DNA from: Anaerolineales bacterium
GTDB taxonomy: Bacteria > Chloroflexota > Anaerolineae > Anaerolineales > DRMV01
DNA: 6,184 nt
Reading direction: 5' to 3'
Assembly (NCBI GenBank): GCA_026985785.1
Contig: JALSPT010000254.1
Span: 1-6,184, forward strand
The translations under genes and the position numbers were made by a program. The notes beneath the pieces were generated by a model. That model was not told the origin of the DNA. It did not search any database and was given only the letters and a program-made list of their open reading frames with translations. Shown here piece by piece: positions 1-5,549 of the stretch; position 1 is the first letter of the stretch; every line of letters begins with the position of its first letter.

Positions 1-1371
1 GTGGGCAACGAGATTTACGCTTACGGCCATAGTGAAGCAGGGGGCGGGCGGGCGATGGCCACCACGCTGGTGGCGGCGGTGGTGTGGCGCGAGCGCCTGA
101 TCGTGGCCAATGTGGGGGATAGCCGGGCGTACCTTTTGCGCGGCGGCCACGCCGAGCAGATCACGGTGGATCACAACCTGGTGGGAGAGATGGTGCAAGA
201 GGGGTTGATGACCGAGGAAGAAGCGCGACGCTCCAAGGTCAAGAACCGTCTCACCCGTAGCCTCGGTGGACGCCCCGACCCCAAGGTGGACATTTTTACC
301 CGTACCCTCCAGACCGGCGACCGCATTGTGTTGTGTTCCGACGGGCTGACGCGGTACGCTTCCGCCGAGGATATCGTCCGCCTGGCGGGTGAGGCGCCGC
401 CGGAAGAAGCGGTGCAGCGTTTGATCGACTTCGCCAATCAACAGGGTGGGGCGGACAACATCTCGGCCATTGTGATCGCGGTGGGAGAAGCCATTCCTGT
501 GGAAGCGTGGACGAGCACCGGCACGCCCACCCGCCTTGTTGCCCCCCAGGCGCTTGACATCCAGGACGAGGGAGCGCCTGCCCCTTCGGCGCCGGACAAG
601 GATACCGCGACCGTTCCCACGCCTGCCCCCGCGGGCGAAGGGCAGCCTCAGCCCGCCGATGGTGCGGCCGCCTTGCTGAAACGCTGGTGGTGGTTGCCGG
701 TGGTGATGGGGCTGGTGGGGTGCCTGATAGGGGGGGCATTGTGGTGGGGCCTTTCTCGCCGGAAGGCCGCCGTGCCGCCCACGCCGCTTCCCGCGATCAG
801 TGCCCCGCTTACCTCACCAACCCCTATGCCACCGCCGACGCCCACGCCATCCCCGGTGCCGACGTTCACCGCGACGCCTGCCCCGCTTCCTTCCCCGACG
901 CCGTTTGCCGTGGCACCGCTTGCCTCGCCAACCTGGACGGCGCTTCCTTCGGGCCAGTACGCCTGCCTGGGGAAGGTGCTCGCCGGCGGCACTTTTTACG
1001 GGCTGTTGAGGGAGTTTGGTTTGTTGACCTATGGCTCGGATGAAGAATTCTGGCAACAGTGGGCGCGAACGGGCCGCTTCCGCCAGATTTTGACCAGCAC
1101 GCTGGGGCGCGTGCCGGAGGGGAAAGTCCTGGATTACCACCGTGATTTCGATGCTGTACCCGTGCCGCAACAGGAAGGCCCTGGATCGCCCCAATGGAAA
1201 GAATTTCTGGATAGCATCCATCTTTACCCCAATAGCGTGGTGCTTTTGCCCGCCGTGGGGCGTGAGCAGTGTGAACGTCATGATGGCCTGTGGCGGCAGT
1301 TTGTTGCCTTGCCACCGTGGATGCGGGAGAACCCCACGCCGACCCCCGCAACGCCTATACCTACGCCATAA
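1..1371 (+). CDS. Transmembrane PP2C-type Ser/Thr protein phosphatase, 5'-partial
   Basis: A metal-dependent phosphatase of the PP2C/Stp family, which removes phosphate from Ser/Thr residues. It is the natural counterpart of the kinase three genes downstream. Visible PP2C motifs, in residues counted from base 1, are ATTLVAA (20-26), NVGDSRAYLLR (37-47), LTRSLGG (84-90), CSDGLT (112-117, metal ligand Asp114) and GGADNIS (149-155, metal ligand Asp152). The N-terminal PP2C motifs (RxxNED and the DGMGG type) are absent, so the gene begins upstream and the GTG at base 1 is an internal Val codon. After a Pro-rich cytoplasmic linker (about 165-226) comes one membrane helix (about 229-251) flanked by KR and RRK. 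A Pro/Thr stalk follows (about 259-315), then a domain of about 120 residues with Cys322 and Cys424 that I do not recognise. The protein ends in the tail PTPTPATPIPTP. The phosphatase should be cytoplasmic and the last domain outside. The stop is TAA at 1369-1371. Confidence 0.93.
   Translation: MGNEIYAYGHSEAGGGRAMATTLVAAVVWRERLIVANVGDSRAYLLRGGHAEQITVDHNLVGEMVQEGLMTEEEARRSKVKNRLTRSLGGRPDPKVDIFTRTLQTGDRIVLCSDGLTRYASAEDIVRLAGEAPPEEAVQRLIDFANQQGGADNISAIVIAVGEAIPVEAWTSTGTPTRLVAPQALDIQDEGAPAPSAPDKDTATVPTPAPAGEGQPQPADGAAALLKRWWWLPVVMGLVGCLIGGALWWGLSRRKAAVPPTPLPAISAPLTSPTPMPPPTPTPSPVPTFTATPAPLPSPTPFAVAPLASPTWTALPSGQYACLGKVLAGGTFYGLLREFGLLTYGSDEEFWQQWARTGRFRQILTSTLGRVPEGKVLDYHRDFDAVPVPQQEGPGSPQWKEFLDSIHLYPNSVVLLPAVGREQCERHDGLWRQFVALPPWMRENPTPTPATPIPTP
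775..942 (+). repeat. Low-complexity Pro/Thr stalk-coding tract in the phosphatase gene
   Basis: This C-rich coding tract specifies a run of Pro, Thr, Ser and Ala immediately after the membrane helix, with dipeptides such as PTPTP, PTFTATP and SPTP. It is read here as an extended extracellular stalk lifting the C-terminal domain away from the membrane. It is compositional rather than a precise tandem repeat. Similar tracts occur in the kinase and peptidase genes downstream. Confidence 0.75.
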
Positions 1372-1377
1372 AGGAGG
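1371..1377 (+). promoter_or_regulatory. Ribosome binding site for the zinc-ribbon FHA gene
   Basis: AAGGAGG lies 7 nt upstream of the ATG at 1385 and begins at the last base of the phosphatase stop codon. It settles the start. The same frame is open back to 1142, but that extension would lie inside the phosphatase gene and has no comparable ribosome site. Confidence 0.85.
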
Positions 1378-1384
1378 AGCGTGT

Positions 1385-1957
1385 ATGGGTGAGAAGTTTT
1401 GCCCCTTGCACGGGCCGTATGATGCCGCCCTGGATGAGTGCCCCTATTGCCTTGCCGAGCAGCAGGCGGAGGGGATGGGGCTGCCCGCTTCGCCTTTGCC
1501 GTTGGGTGCAGAAGGGTCGCGCGAAGAGACGCCGGAGGATGAAAGGGGGCCGGCCTGGAGCGAAGAGGCCCTGGCTGGTGCCGAAAACACACAGGCGGGG
1601 GATGCCATCGAACGTACCCTGGTCGACCGACCAAAGGTGCAAGAGCGCACATTGTTGGGCCTGCTGTGGATGAAGGCAGGCCGGTTCCCGGGCAAGGTTT
1701 TTCCGTTGGAAGATGGCGCGGTCCTCGGGCGCACGATGGGGGATATTCTTCTCCAGGATCCTCGGGTTTCTAATCCTCATGCCAAGGTTACCCTGGAAGA
1801 TGGCCGCTTTGTGCTGTGGGATTTTGGCTCTGCGAACGGCACCTGGGTGAATGGCCGCCAGATCCGCGAAGCCACGCCGCTCGCGGAGAATGATGAGATT
1901 CGAATGGGCGAAACCGTACTGGTACTCAAGACCCTGTCGTTGGGAGGTTCACAATGA
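1385..1957 (+). CDS. Small FHA-domain protein with N-terminal zinc-ribbon-like motif
   Basis: A 190-residue soluble protein. It opens with a CxxH...CxxC element (Cys6, His9, Cys19, Cys22) that looks like half of a zinc ribbon. An acidic, Pro-rich linker follows (about 30-75). Next come two copies of ERTL (76-79 and 87-90), and then an FHA domain (about 92-184). FHA domains bind phospho-threonine peptides, and the core is intact: Gly115-Arg116, Ser129, His132, the Asn151-Gly152-Thr153 turn, and Asn156-Gly157. A Thr motif just before an FHA domain recalls the actinobacterial GarA/OdhI switch proteins, where the kinase phosphorylates such a Thr and the FHA domain then binds it in cis. That parallel is inference. 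The start is fixed by a strong ribosome site. The stop overlaps the next ATG (ATGA), implying coupled translation. It is probably a cytoplasmic substrate or adaptor of the operon's kinase and phosphatase. Confidence 0.9.
   Translation: MGEKFCPLHGPYDAALDECPYCLAEQQAEGMGLPASPLPLGAEGSREETPEDERGPAWSEEALAGAENTQAGDAIERTLVDRPKVQERTLLGLLWMKAGRFPGKVFPLEDGAVLGRTMGDILLQDPRVSNPHAKVTLEDGRFVLWDFGSANGTWVNGRQIREATPLAENDEIRMGETVLVLKTLSLGGSQ
1942..1947 (+). promoter_or_regulatory. Ribosome binding site for the membrane FHA gene
   Basis: GGGAGG lies 6 nt before the ATG at 1954, inside the last codons of the preceding gene. With the ATGA overlap it supports the start at 1954 and coupled translation. Confidence 0.75.
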
Positions 1958-2877
1958 GGCAGATCTTGCAATGGGGAGGGCGCTTTCTCAGTGGCATCAA
2001 CGGTTTGCTGGTGGTGGTGTTCTTCTTCATGCCGTGGGTTTTGGTTTCCTGTGGGGGGCAGGAAGTGGCGACTTTTTCGGGTTGGGAATTGGCAAAGGGA
2101 ATTTCCATCGGTGGTGAACATGCCAGCGGCAATCCTTTCCTGTTCGCGATCTTGGCTTTTGGGATCTTGATCGTTTTGGTTGCGGCTATTCCCGTGCGCC
2201 AGACGCTATGGTTGGGCGTGATGGAGATGGGACAGGCTTTGCTGGGTTTGGTGCTGATGATGTTGGTCGTGTTGGGCTACCAGCACGACCGCCAAACGAT
2301 GGCCATGGGGGTGATCGAAGTCCACTATCGTATCGGGTTTATTGGGACTATCGTGGCTTTTGTGGGGGTTCTGGTGGGGGGTGGGTTGATGTTTGTAAGT
2401 TCGTGGTTCCAGGATGATGTCCTGGAGAGGCTGGGTCTTGGGATGGGAGAGAGAGGCGACGGAGGCAAGTCGCCGCCTTTGCCCCCAGCGTGGGAGGATC
2501 TGCCGCCCGATCCTGCTCTGCCCGGCCCGGTGGAAGCCACGGCGCCCGACCAGCCCCTACCCGCGGCGCGGGAGGCAGAAGGCCTGGCGAAAGCGGTGCT
2601 CTATTTTCGGCAGGGTCCCTTGGCGGGTAATAAGATCCCCGTTCAAGGCGACAACGTGTTGCTGGGGCGTGGTAGCGGCTGCGATGTGCTCGTCCCAGAC
2701 CGCTTTGTCTCACGCCAACATGCCCGCCTGCGGTATGCTCGGGGGCAATGGTTCATTCAAGATCAGGGTAGCACCGGGGGGACCTATGTCAACGGACAGC
2801 GGGTGACGGCCACGCGGCTGCAGCGCGGAGACCGGGTGCGGCTGGGGCAGCAGAGCGAGTTTGTCTTCTTGCCATAG
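1954..2877 (+). CDS. Four-helix membrane protein with C-terminal FHA domain
   Basis: A 307-residue protein. Four hydrophobic helices are visible at about 13-32, 61-80, 84-108 and 127-151. With four helices and a cytoplasmic FHA domain, the N-terminus should also be inside. The first outside loop carries the recognisable stretch MPWVLVSCGGQEVATFSGWE (26-45), with a single Cys33; I recall similar PW..VSCGG..SG motifs in other bacterial membrane proteins but cannot name the family. A charged, Pro-rich linker (about 152-212) leads to the FHA domain (about 214-306). Its core includes Gly238-Arg239, Ser253, His256 and Asn280-Gly281. The usual Asn of the S-T-N-G-T turn is Gly275 here (GSTGGTYVNG), which may weaken phospho-threonine binding. 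It sits directly upstream of the kinase with a 9-nt gap. It could recruit phosphorylated partners to the membrane or be part of the receptor complex; both are inference. Confidence 0.9.
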   Translation: MRQILQWGGRFLSGINGLLVVVFFFMPWVLVSCGGQEVATFSGWELAKGISIGGEHASGNPFLFAILAFGILIVLVAAIPVRQTLWLGVMEMGQALLGLVLMMLVVLGYQHDRQTMAMGVIEVHYRIGFIGTIVAFVGVLVGGGLMFVSSWFQDDVLERLGLGMGERGDGGKSPPLPPAWEDLPPDPALPGPVEATAPDQPLPAAREAEGLAKAVLYFRQGPLAGNKIPVQGDNVLLGRGSGCDVLVPDRFVSRQHARLRYARGQWFIQDQGSTGGTYVNGQRVTATRLQRGDRVRLGQQSEFVFLP

Positions 2878-2883
2878 GAGGGG
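2876..2883 (+). promoter_or_regulatory. Ribosome binding site for the kinase gene
   Basis: AGGAGGGG overlaps the preceding TAG stop and ends 3 nt before the ATG at 2887; the GGAGG core is 5 nt away. This favours Met1 over the second Met codon at 2899, which would be 17 nt from the core. Confidence 0.75.
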
Positions 2884-2886
2884 CAC

Positions 2887-4518
2887 ATGGGAGAGAGCAT
2901 GGTAGGGAAAGTGCTGGCGGGGCGCTATCGCGTTGATGCCTTCATTGCCGCCGGTGGGATGGGCGCGGTGTACAGGGTGTGGGATTTGAAGCGGCGGGTG
3001 CCGTTGGCGATGAAGGTGCTCAAAGGGGAGTGGCTGGACGACCCGCATGTGTTCAAGCGTTTTTTGCGTGAGGCGGAAGCCCTCAAAAAGTTGCGGCATC
3101 CCAACATCGTGCGCTTTTACGGGTTGTATCGGGAAGGCGATGTGGCCTTCTTGTTGGAAAACTATGTGGATGGGTGGACATTGCGGGAAATCGTGCGGCG
3201 ACGGCGGCGGGAGCGACGCCCTCTGAAGCCGAAGGAGGTGCTGGGGGTGTTGCGCGCCGTGAGCGCGGCGCTGGCCTATGCGCATGACGAGCATGGCATG
3301 GTGCATTGCGACATCAAGCCTGACAACATCATGGTGGACAAAGGGGGCAACGTCTGGCTGATGGATTTTGGGATCATGCGCCATGCCGATAGCACCGGCA
3401 CCACTATTTTAGGCGCAGGTACGATGGCCTATATGGCGCCGGAGCAACTGCGTCAGGAGGAGCGGGTGAGCCCGGCCACCGATGTGTATGCTTTGGGGAT
3501 CATGGCGTATGAATTGCTGACGGGACGGCGCCCGTTTGATTTTACCGGCGCTGGGAGCACTGCAGCCCGGCTGGCGCGTTTGCAGAATGCCCATCTCAAC
3601 ATGCCGCCGCCCGACCCGCGCAAGTTCCGCCCTGACATTCCCGCTGCCGTCGCCAAGGTGCTGTTGCGGGCGCTGGAAAAAGCCCCGGAGCGGCGGTATC
3701 GCAATGCCTGGGCGTTCTATGCGGCCCTGGCTCAGGCCTATGGGGTGCAACCGGAAACGGTCCCGGCGCGAGTGCCTGCTTTGGCGTTGAGCGATAGCGA
3801 CTCGGAAACCACGCTCCCCCCGCCCCCTCCGCCGCCGGGAGGTGGAAGGGGCAGCAGCAGGCGCATGGGGGCTGACGGAAGCGAGGCTCCGACGATGGTG
3901 ATGGAGGAAGAGCAGGCGCCCTCGCACCGCAATCCCTGGCTGTGGATTGGGCTGCTGGGTGCGGTGCTTTTGGCCTGCCTGGTGGTGGGTGGGGCGGCGG
4001 CCTTGCTGATATCCCAGCAGTCTGGGCATGGCGGCGAGGTGAGGGCGGTGAGCCCCGGGGAGAGAAGCGCGTCCGCGCCCCCAACCGCGGCAGCCGCGCC
4101 GCGATCCGTTTCCCCTTCTTCGGGCGCTTCTACTTCCTCCGGGGCCTTAGCCACCTTCACCCCCCTCCCCACTTACACCCCCTGGCCAACTTACACCCCT
4201 GTGCCGAGCCCTACATTGCCCTCTTTGCTCGGCGGTACATGGAAACCCTGTGAGGACGCCCGGCCTTCGCGCCTGAAGCCGGGGATGCGGGCGCGGGTCA
4301 CCTACAACCCGCCTTTGCCCAACCGCGTGCGCTCCGCGCCGGGACTGGACAAGCGGCGCATTGGGTGGCTGCAAACGGGAGAGGAAATGGAAATTCTGGA
4401 TGGGCCGGCGTGTGCCAGCAACATGGTGTGGTGGAAGATCCGCTCCCTGCGCTCGGGGCTTGTGGGGTGGACTTCGGAAGGCGATTACGACAACTACTGG
4501 CTGGAGCCGGTGCGATGA
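2887..4518 (+). CDS. Transmembrane Ser/Thr protein kinase with extracellular SH3-like domain
   Basis: A 543-residue PknB-type (Hanks) kinase that transfers phosphate from ATP to Ser/Thr. Kinase features in order: a glycine loop AAGGMGAVY (21-29) in which the first Gly is replaced by Ala21; ATP-binding Lys43 (AMKVL); helix C Glu62 (FLREAEALKKL); catalytic loop HCDIKPDN (140-147) with Asp142; DFG (160-162); and APE (184-186). HCD in place of HRD makes it a non-RD kinase. A basic run of Arg (104-111) precedes KPKEV. After the kinase domain (to about 286) comes a juxtamembrane linker with ETTL (307-310), seven prolines (311-317) and APTMVMEEE (334-342). One membrane helix spans about 351-375. A Ser/Thr/Pro stalk (about 388-446) leads to a bacterial SH3-like domain (about 450-543) with GMRARVTYNPP, RSAPG, IGWLQTGE and WWKIR. 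This outside domain takes the place of the PASTA repeats of PknB and probably senses a ligand. The stop overlaps the next start. Confidence 0.95.
   Translation: MGESMVGKVLAGRYRVDAFIAAGGMGAVYRVWDLKRRVPLAMKVLKGEWLDDPHVFKRFLREAEALKKLRHPNIVRFYGLYREGDVAFLLENYVDGWTLREIVRRRRRERRPLKPKEVLGVLRAVSAALAYAHDEHGMVHCDIKPDNIMVDKGGNVWLMDFGIMRHADSTGTTILGAGTMAYMAPEQLRQEERVSPATDVYALGIMAYELLTGRRPFDFTGAGSTAARLARLQNAHLNMPPPDPRKFRPDIPAAVAKVLLRALEKAPERRYRNAWAFYAALAQAYGVQPETVPARVPALALSDSDSETTLPPPPPPPGGGRGSSRRMGADGSEAPTMVMEEEQAPSHRNPWLWIGLLGAVLLACLVVGGAAALLISQQSGHGGEVRAVSPGERSASAPPTAAAAPRSVSPSSGASTSSGALATFTPLPTYTPWPTYTPVPSPTLPSLLGGTWKPCEDARPSRLKPGMRARVTYNPPLPNRVRSAPGLDKRRIGWLQTGEEMEILDGPACASNMVWWKIRSLRSGLVGWTSEGDYDNYWLEPVR
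4048..4224 (+). repeat. Ser/Thr/Pro stalk-coding tract of the kinase with an 18-nt period repeat
   Basis: This tract encodes a Ser/Ala/Pro-rich then Thr/Pro-rich extracellular stalk including TFTPLPTYTPWPTYTPVP. At the DNA level ACTTACACCCC occurs exactly at 4171-4181 and again at 4189-4199. The 18-nt period corresponds to six residues (PxPTYT), a small in-frame duplication typical of expandable stalks. Confidence 0.7.
4503..4506 (+). promoter_or_regulatory. Weak ribosome binding site for the peptidase gene
   Basis: GGAG lies 8 nt before the ATG at 4515, inside the kinase's last codons. It is weaker than the other sites in the window. Together with the ATGA overlap it suggests that peptidase translation depends largely on ribosomes finishing the kinase. 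Confidence 0.55.
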
Positions 4519-5522
4519 GCCAGGCCGTACAGGGGGAGCGGCATGATCAGGAGAACAGCCTGCGCCAAGGGTTGCTGGCGGGCGGATTGTTCCTCCTGGC
4601 GGTGGTGGCGGGGTGGTTTTTGGGCGGTGAGGTCAAGCCATTGTGGCCTGCGCCCACGGCGACCCGGCTCCCTCCCCCTTCCCCGCTGCCGAGCGCGACG
4701 GCGCTCCCTCCCTCGGCCACACCCACGGCCACGGCACGACCGCCTTCGCCCACGCCCACGCCGCCCCCCACCGCGACGCCCACCCTCACCCCCACGGCCA
4801 CGCCCTGGCCCCAGGGCCAGGCGGCTGTGATTGGCACCAGCGTCAAGGGGCGCCCCATCGAGGTTTACCGCTTTGGGCAGGGCCCCGACCAGCGGCTGAT
4901 CATCGCCGGTATTCATGGCGGGTACGAAGGGAACACCGTGGCGCTGGCCAAGGCGCTGATGCACCGCTTGCGCCTCAATCCTAAAACGGTGCCCCCCGAG
5001 GTCACATTGTTCATCCTTCCCGTGCTGAACGTCGACGGCTACACCGACCACCGCGGCGAAACGTATGGGCGTCCCAACGCCCACGGCGTGGACCTCAACC
5101 GCAATTTCCCGGTTTTTTGGCAGGCCGACTGGGACAAAACCCACTGTTGGCATGTGCTGCCGATTACTGCCGGCCCGCACCCCTTCTCGGAGCCCGAGAC
5201 CCAGGCCTTGCGGGATTTCATCCATTGGCCAGGCATTCACATCACGGCGCTGATCAGTTACCACAGCGCGGCGGCCACCATCTTCGCCGGTGGGCAGCCG
5301 CCCGACCCGCGCGCGGTGAGCCTGGCCCAGGCGTTGGCACACGCCAGCGGTTATACCTTCCCGCCGCAGGATATCGGTTGCCCTTACACGGGGCAACTCA
5401 TCGACTGGGCTGTGGTGGATGAGCATATTGCCGCCGTGGACGTGGAATTGACGACCCATTACGATACCGACTTGGAACAGAATTGGCGCTTGTTGCAAGC
5501 GTTTTTGCAATGGCGCCCGTAA
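4515..5522 (+). CDS. Membrane-anchored M14-family zinc carboxypeptidase
   Basis: A 335-residue protein: a short cytoplasmic N-terminus, one signal-anchor helix (about 19-37), a Pro/Thr stalk (about 46-98) and an M14 peptidase domain (about 102-335). M14 enzymes use one zinc to cut C-terminal residues or peptidoglycan peptides. Visible motifs are the zinc-ligand region IHGGYEGN (133-140: His134, Glu138), PVLNVDGY (169-176), substrate-binding GVDLNRNFP (191-199: Asn195, Arg196), a third zinc ligand His250 (ISYHS) and a probable catalytic Glu311 (DVEL). The first zinc pair is spaced HxxxE rather than the classical HxxE. There is no cleavable signal peptide, so the domain is probably tethered outside. 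Start: ATG at 4515 overlaps the kinase stop; the longer open frame back to 4365 would lie within kinase coding. The fold recalls bacterial murein-peptide-processing M14 enzymes more than digestive carboxypeptidases, but the substrate is not known. Its place in a kinase operon suggests envelope maintenance or processing of a surface signal. Confidence 0.9.
   Translation: MSQAVQGERHDQENSLRQGLLAGGLFLLAVVAGWFLGGEVKPLWPAPTATRLPPPSPLPSATALPPSATPTATARPPSPTPTPPPTATPTLTPTATPWPQGQAAVIGTSVKGRPIEVYRFGQGPDQRLIIAGIHGGYEGNTVALAKALMHRLRLNPKTVPPEVTLFILPVLNVDGYTDHRGETYGRPNAHGVDLNRNFPVFWQADWDKTHCWHVLPITAGPHPFSEPETQALRDFIHWPGIHITALISYHSAAATIFAGGQPPDPRAVSLAQALAHASGYTFPPQDIGCPYTGQLIDWAVVDEHIAAVDVELTTHYDTDLEQNWRLLQAFLQWRP
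4650..4814 (+). repeat. Low-complexity Pro/Thr stalk-coding tract in the peptidase gene
   Basis: A C-rich tract with recurring CCCACG and CCACGGC units encodes PTATARPPSPTPTPPPTATP and similar. It connects the membrane anchor to the peptidase domain. It is imperfect and in frame, and fits a protein spacer rather than a mobile or CRISPR repeat. Confidence 0.75.
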
Positions 5523-5538
5523 GATGCCCGGCTTCTTC

Positions 5539-5544
5539 GAGGGG
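5539..5544 (+). promoter_or_regulatory. Ribosome binding site for the tandem-FHA gene
   Basis: GAGGGG lies 5 nt upstream of the ATG at 5550, within the 27-nt gap after the peptidase stop. That gap shows no convincing hairpin terminator or promoter, so the last gene most likely remains in the same transcript. Confidence 0.7.
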
Positions 5545-5549
5545 AAACG

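Noticed and set aside
1..3. GTG at base 1 as the real start of the phosphatase
   Set aside because: The essential N-terminal PP2C motifs are missing and no ribosome site can be seen; the codon is most simply an internal Val in a gene cut by the window edge.
687..1043. Second + strand frame inside the phosphatase gene
   Set aside because: It overlaps the membrane helix and stalk coding in another frame, has no ribosome site and gives no recognisable protein.
1142..1384. N-terminal extension of the zinc-ribbon FHA gene inside the phosphatase gene
   Set aside because: The frame is open but overlaps clear phosphatase coding, and the ATG at 1385 has a strong AAGGAGG site at ideal spacing.
2710..3384. 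Minus-strand open frame opposite the kinase start
   Set aside because: The His/Pro/Gln-rich translation is typical of a shadow of GC-rich coding; the kinase motifs on the + strand explain the region.
4365..4514. N-terminal extension of the M14 peptidase into the kinase gene
   Set aside because: It would overlap the SH3-like coding region; the ATG at 4515 gives the expected short N-terminus before the membrane anchor and an ATGA overlap.
4650..4814. CCCACG-rich tract as a possible CRISPR or minisatellite array
   Set aside because: There are no regular spacers or constant repeat unit; the tract is in frame and encodes a Pro/Thr stalk.
4494..5510. Long minus-strand open frame (338 codons) opposite the peptidase
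   Set aside because: Its Arg/Gly-rich, low-complexity translation is the mirror of the GC-rich coding strand, with no recognisable domain; the + strand has all M14 motifs.
5523..5549. Terminator or new promoter between the peptidase and the tandem FHA gene
   Set aside because: The 27-nt gap holds only a possible 3-4 bp stem without a T run, and no -35/-10 pair was apparent.
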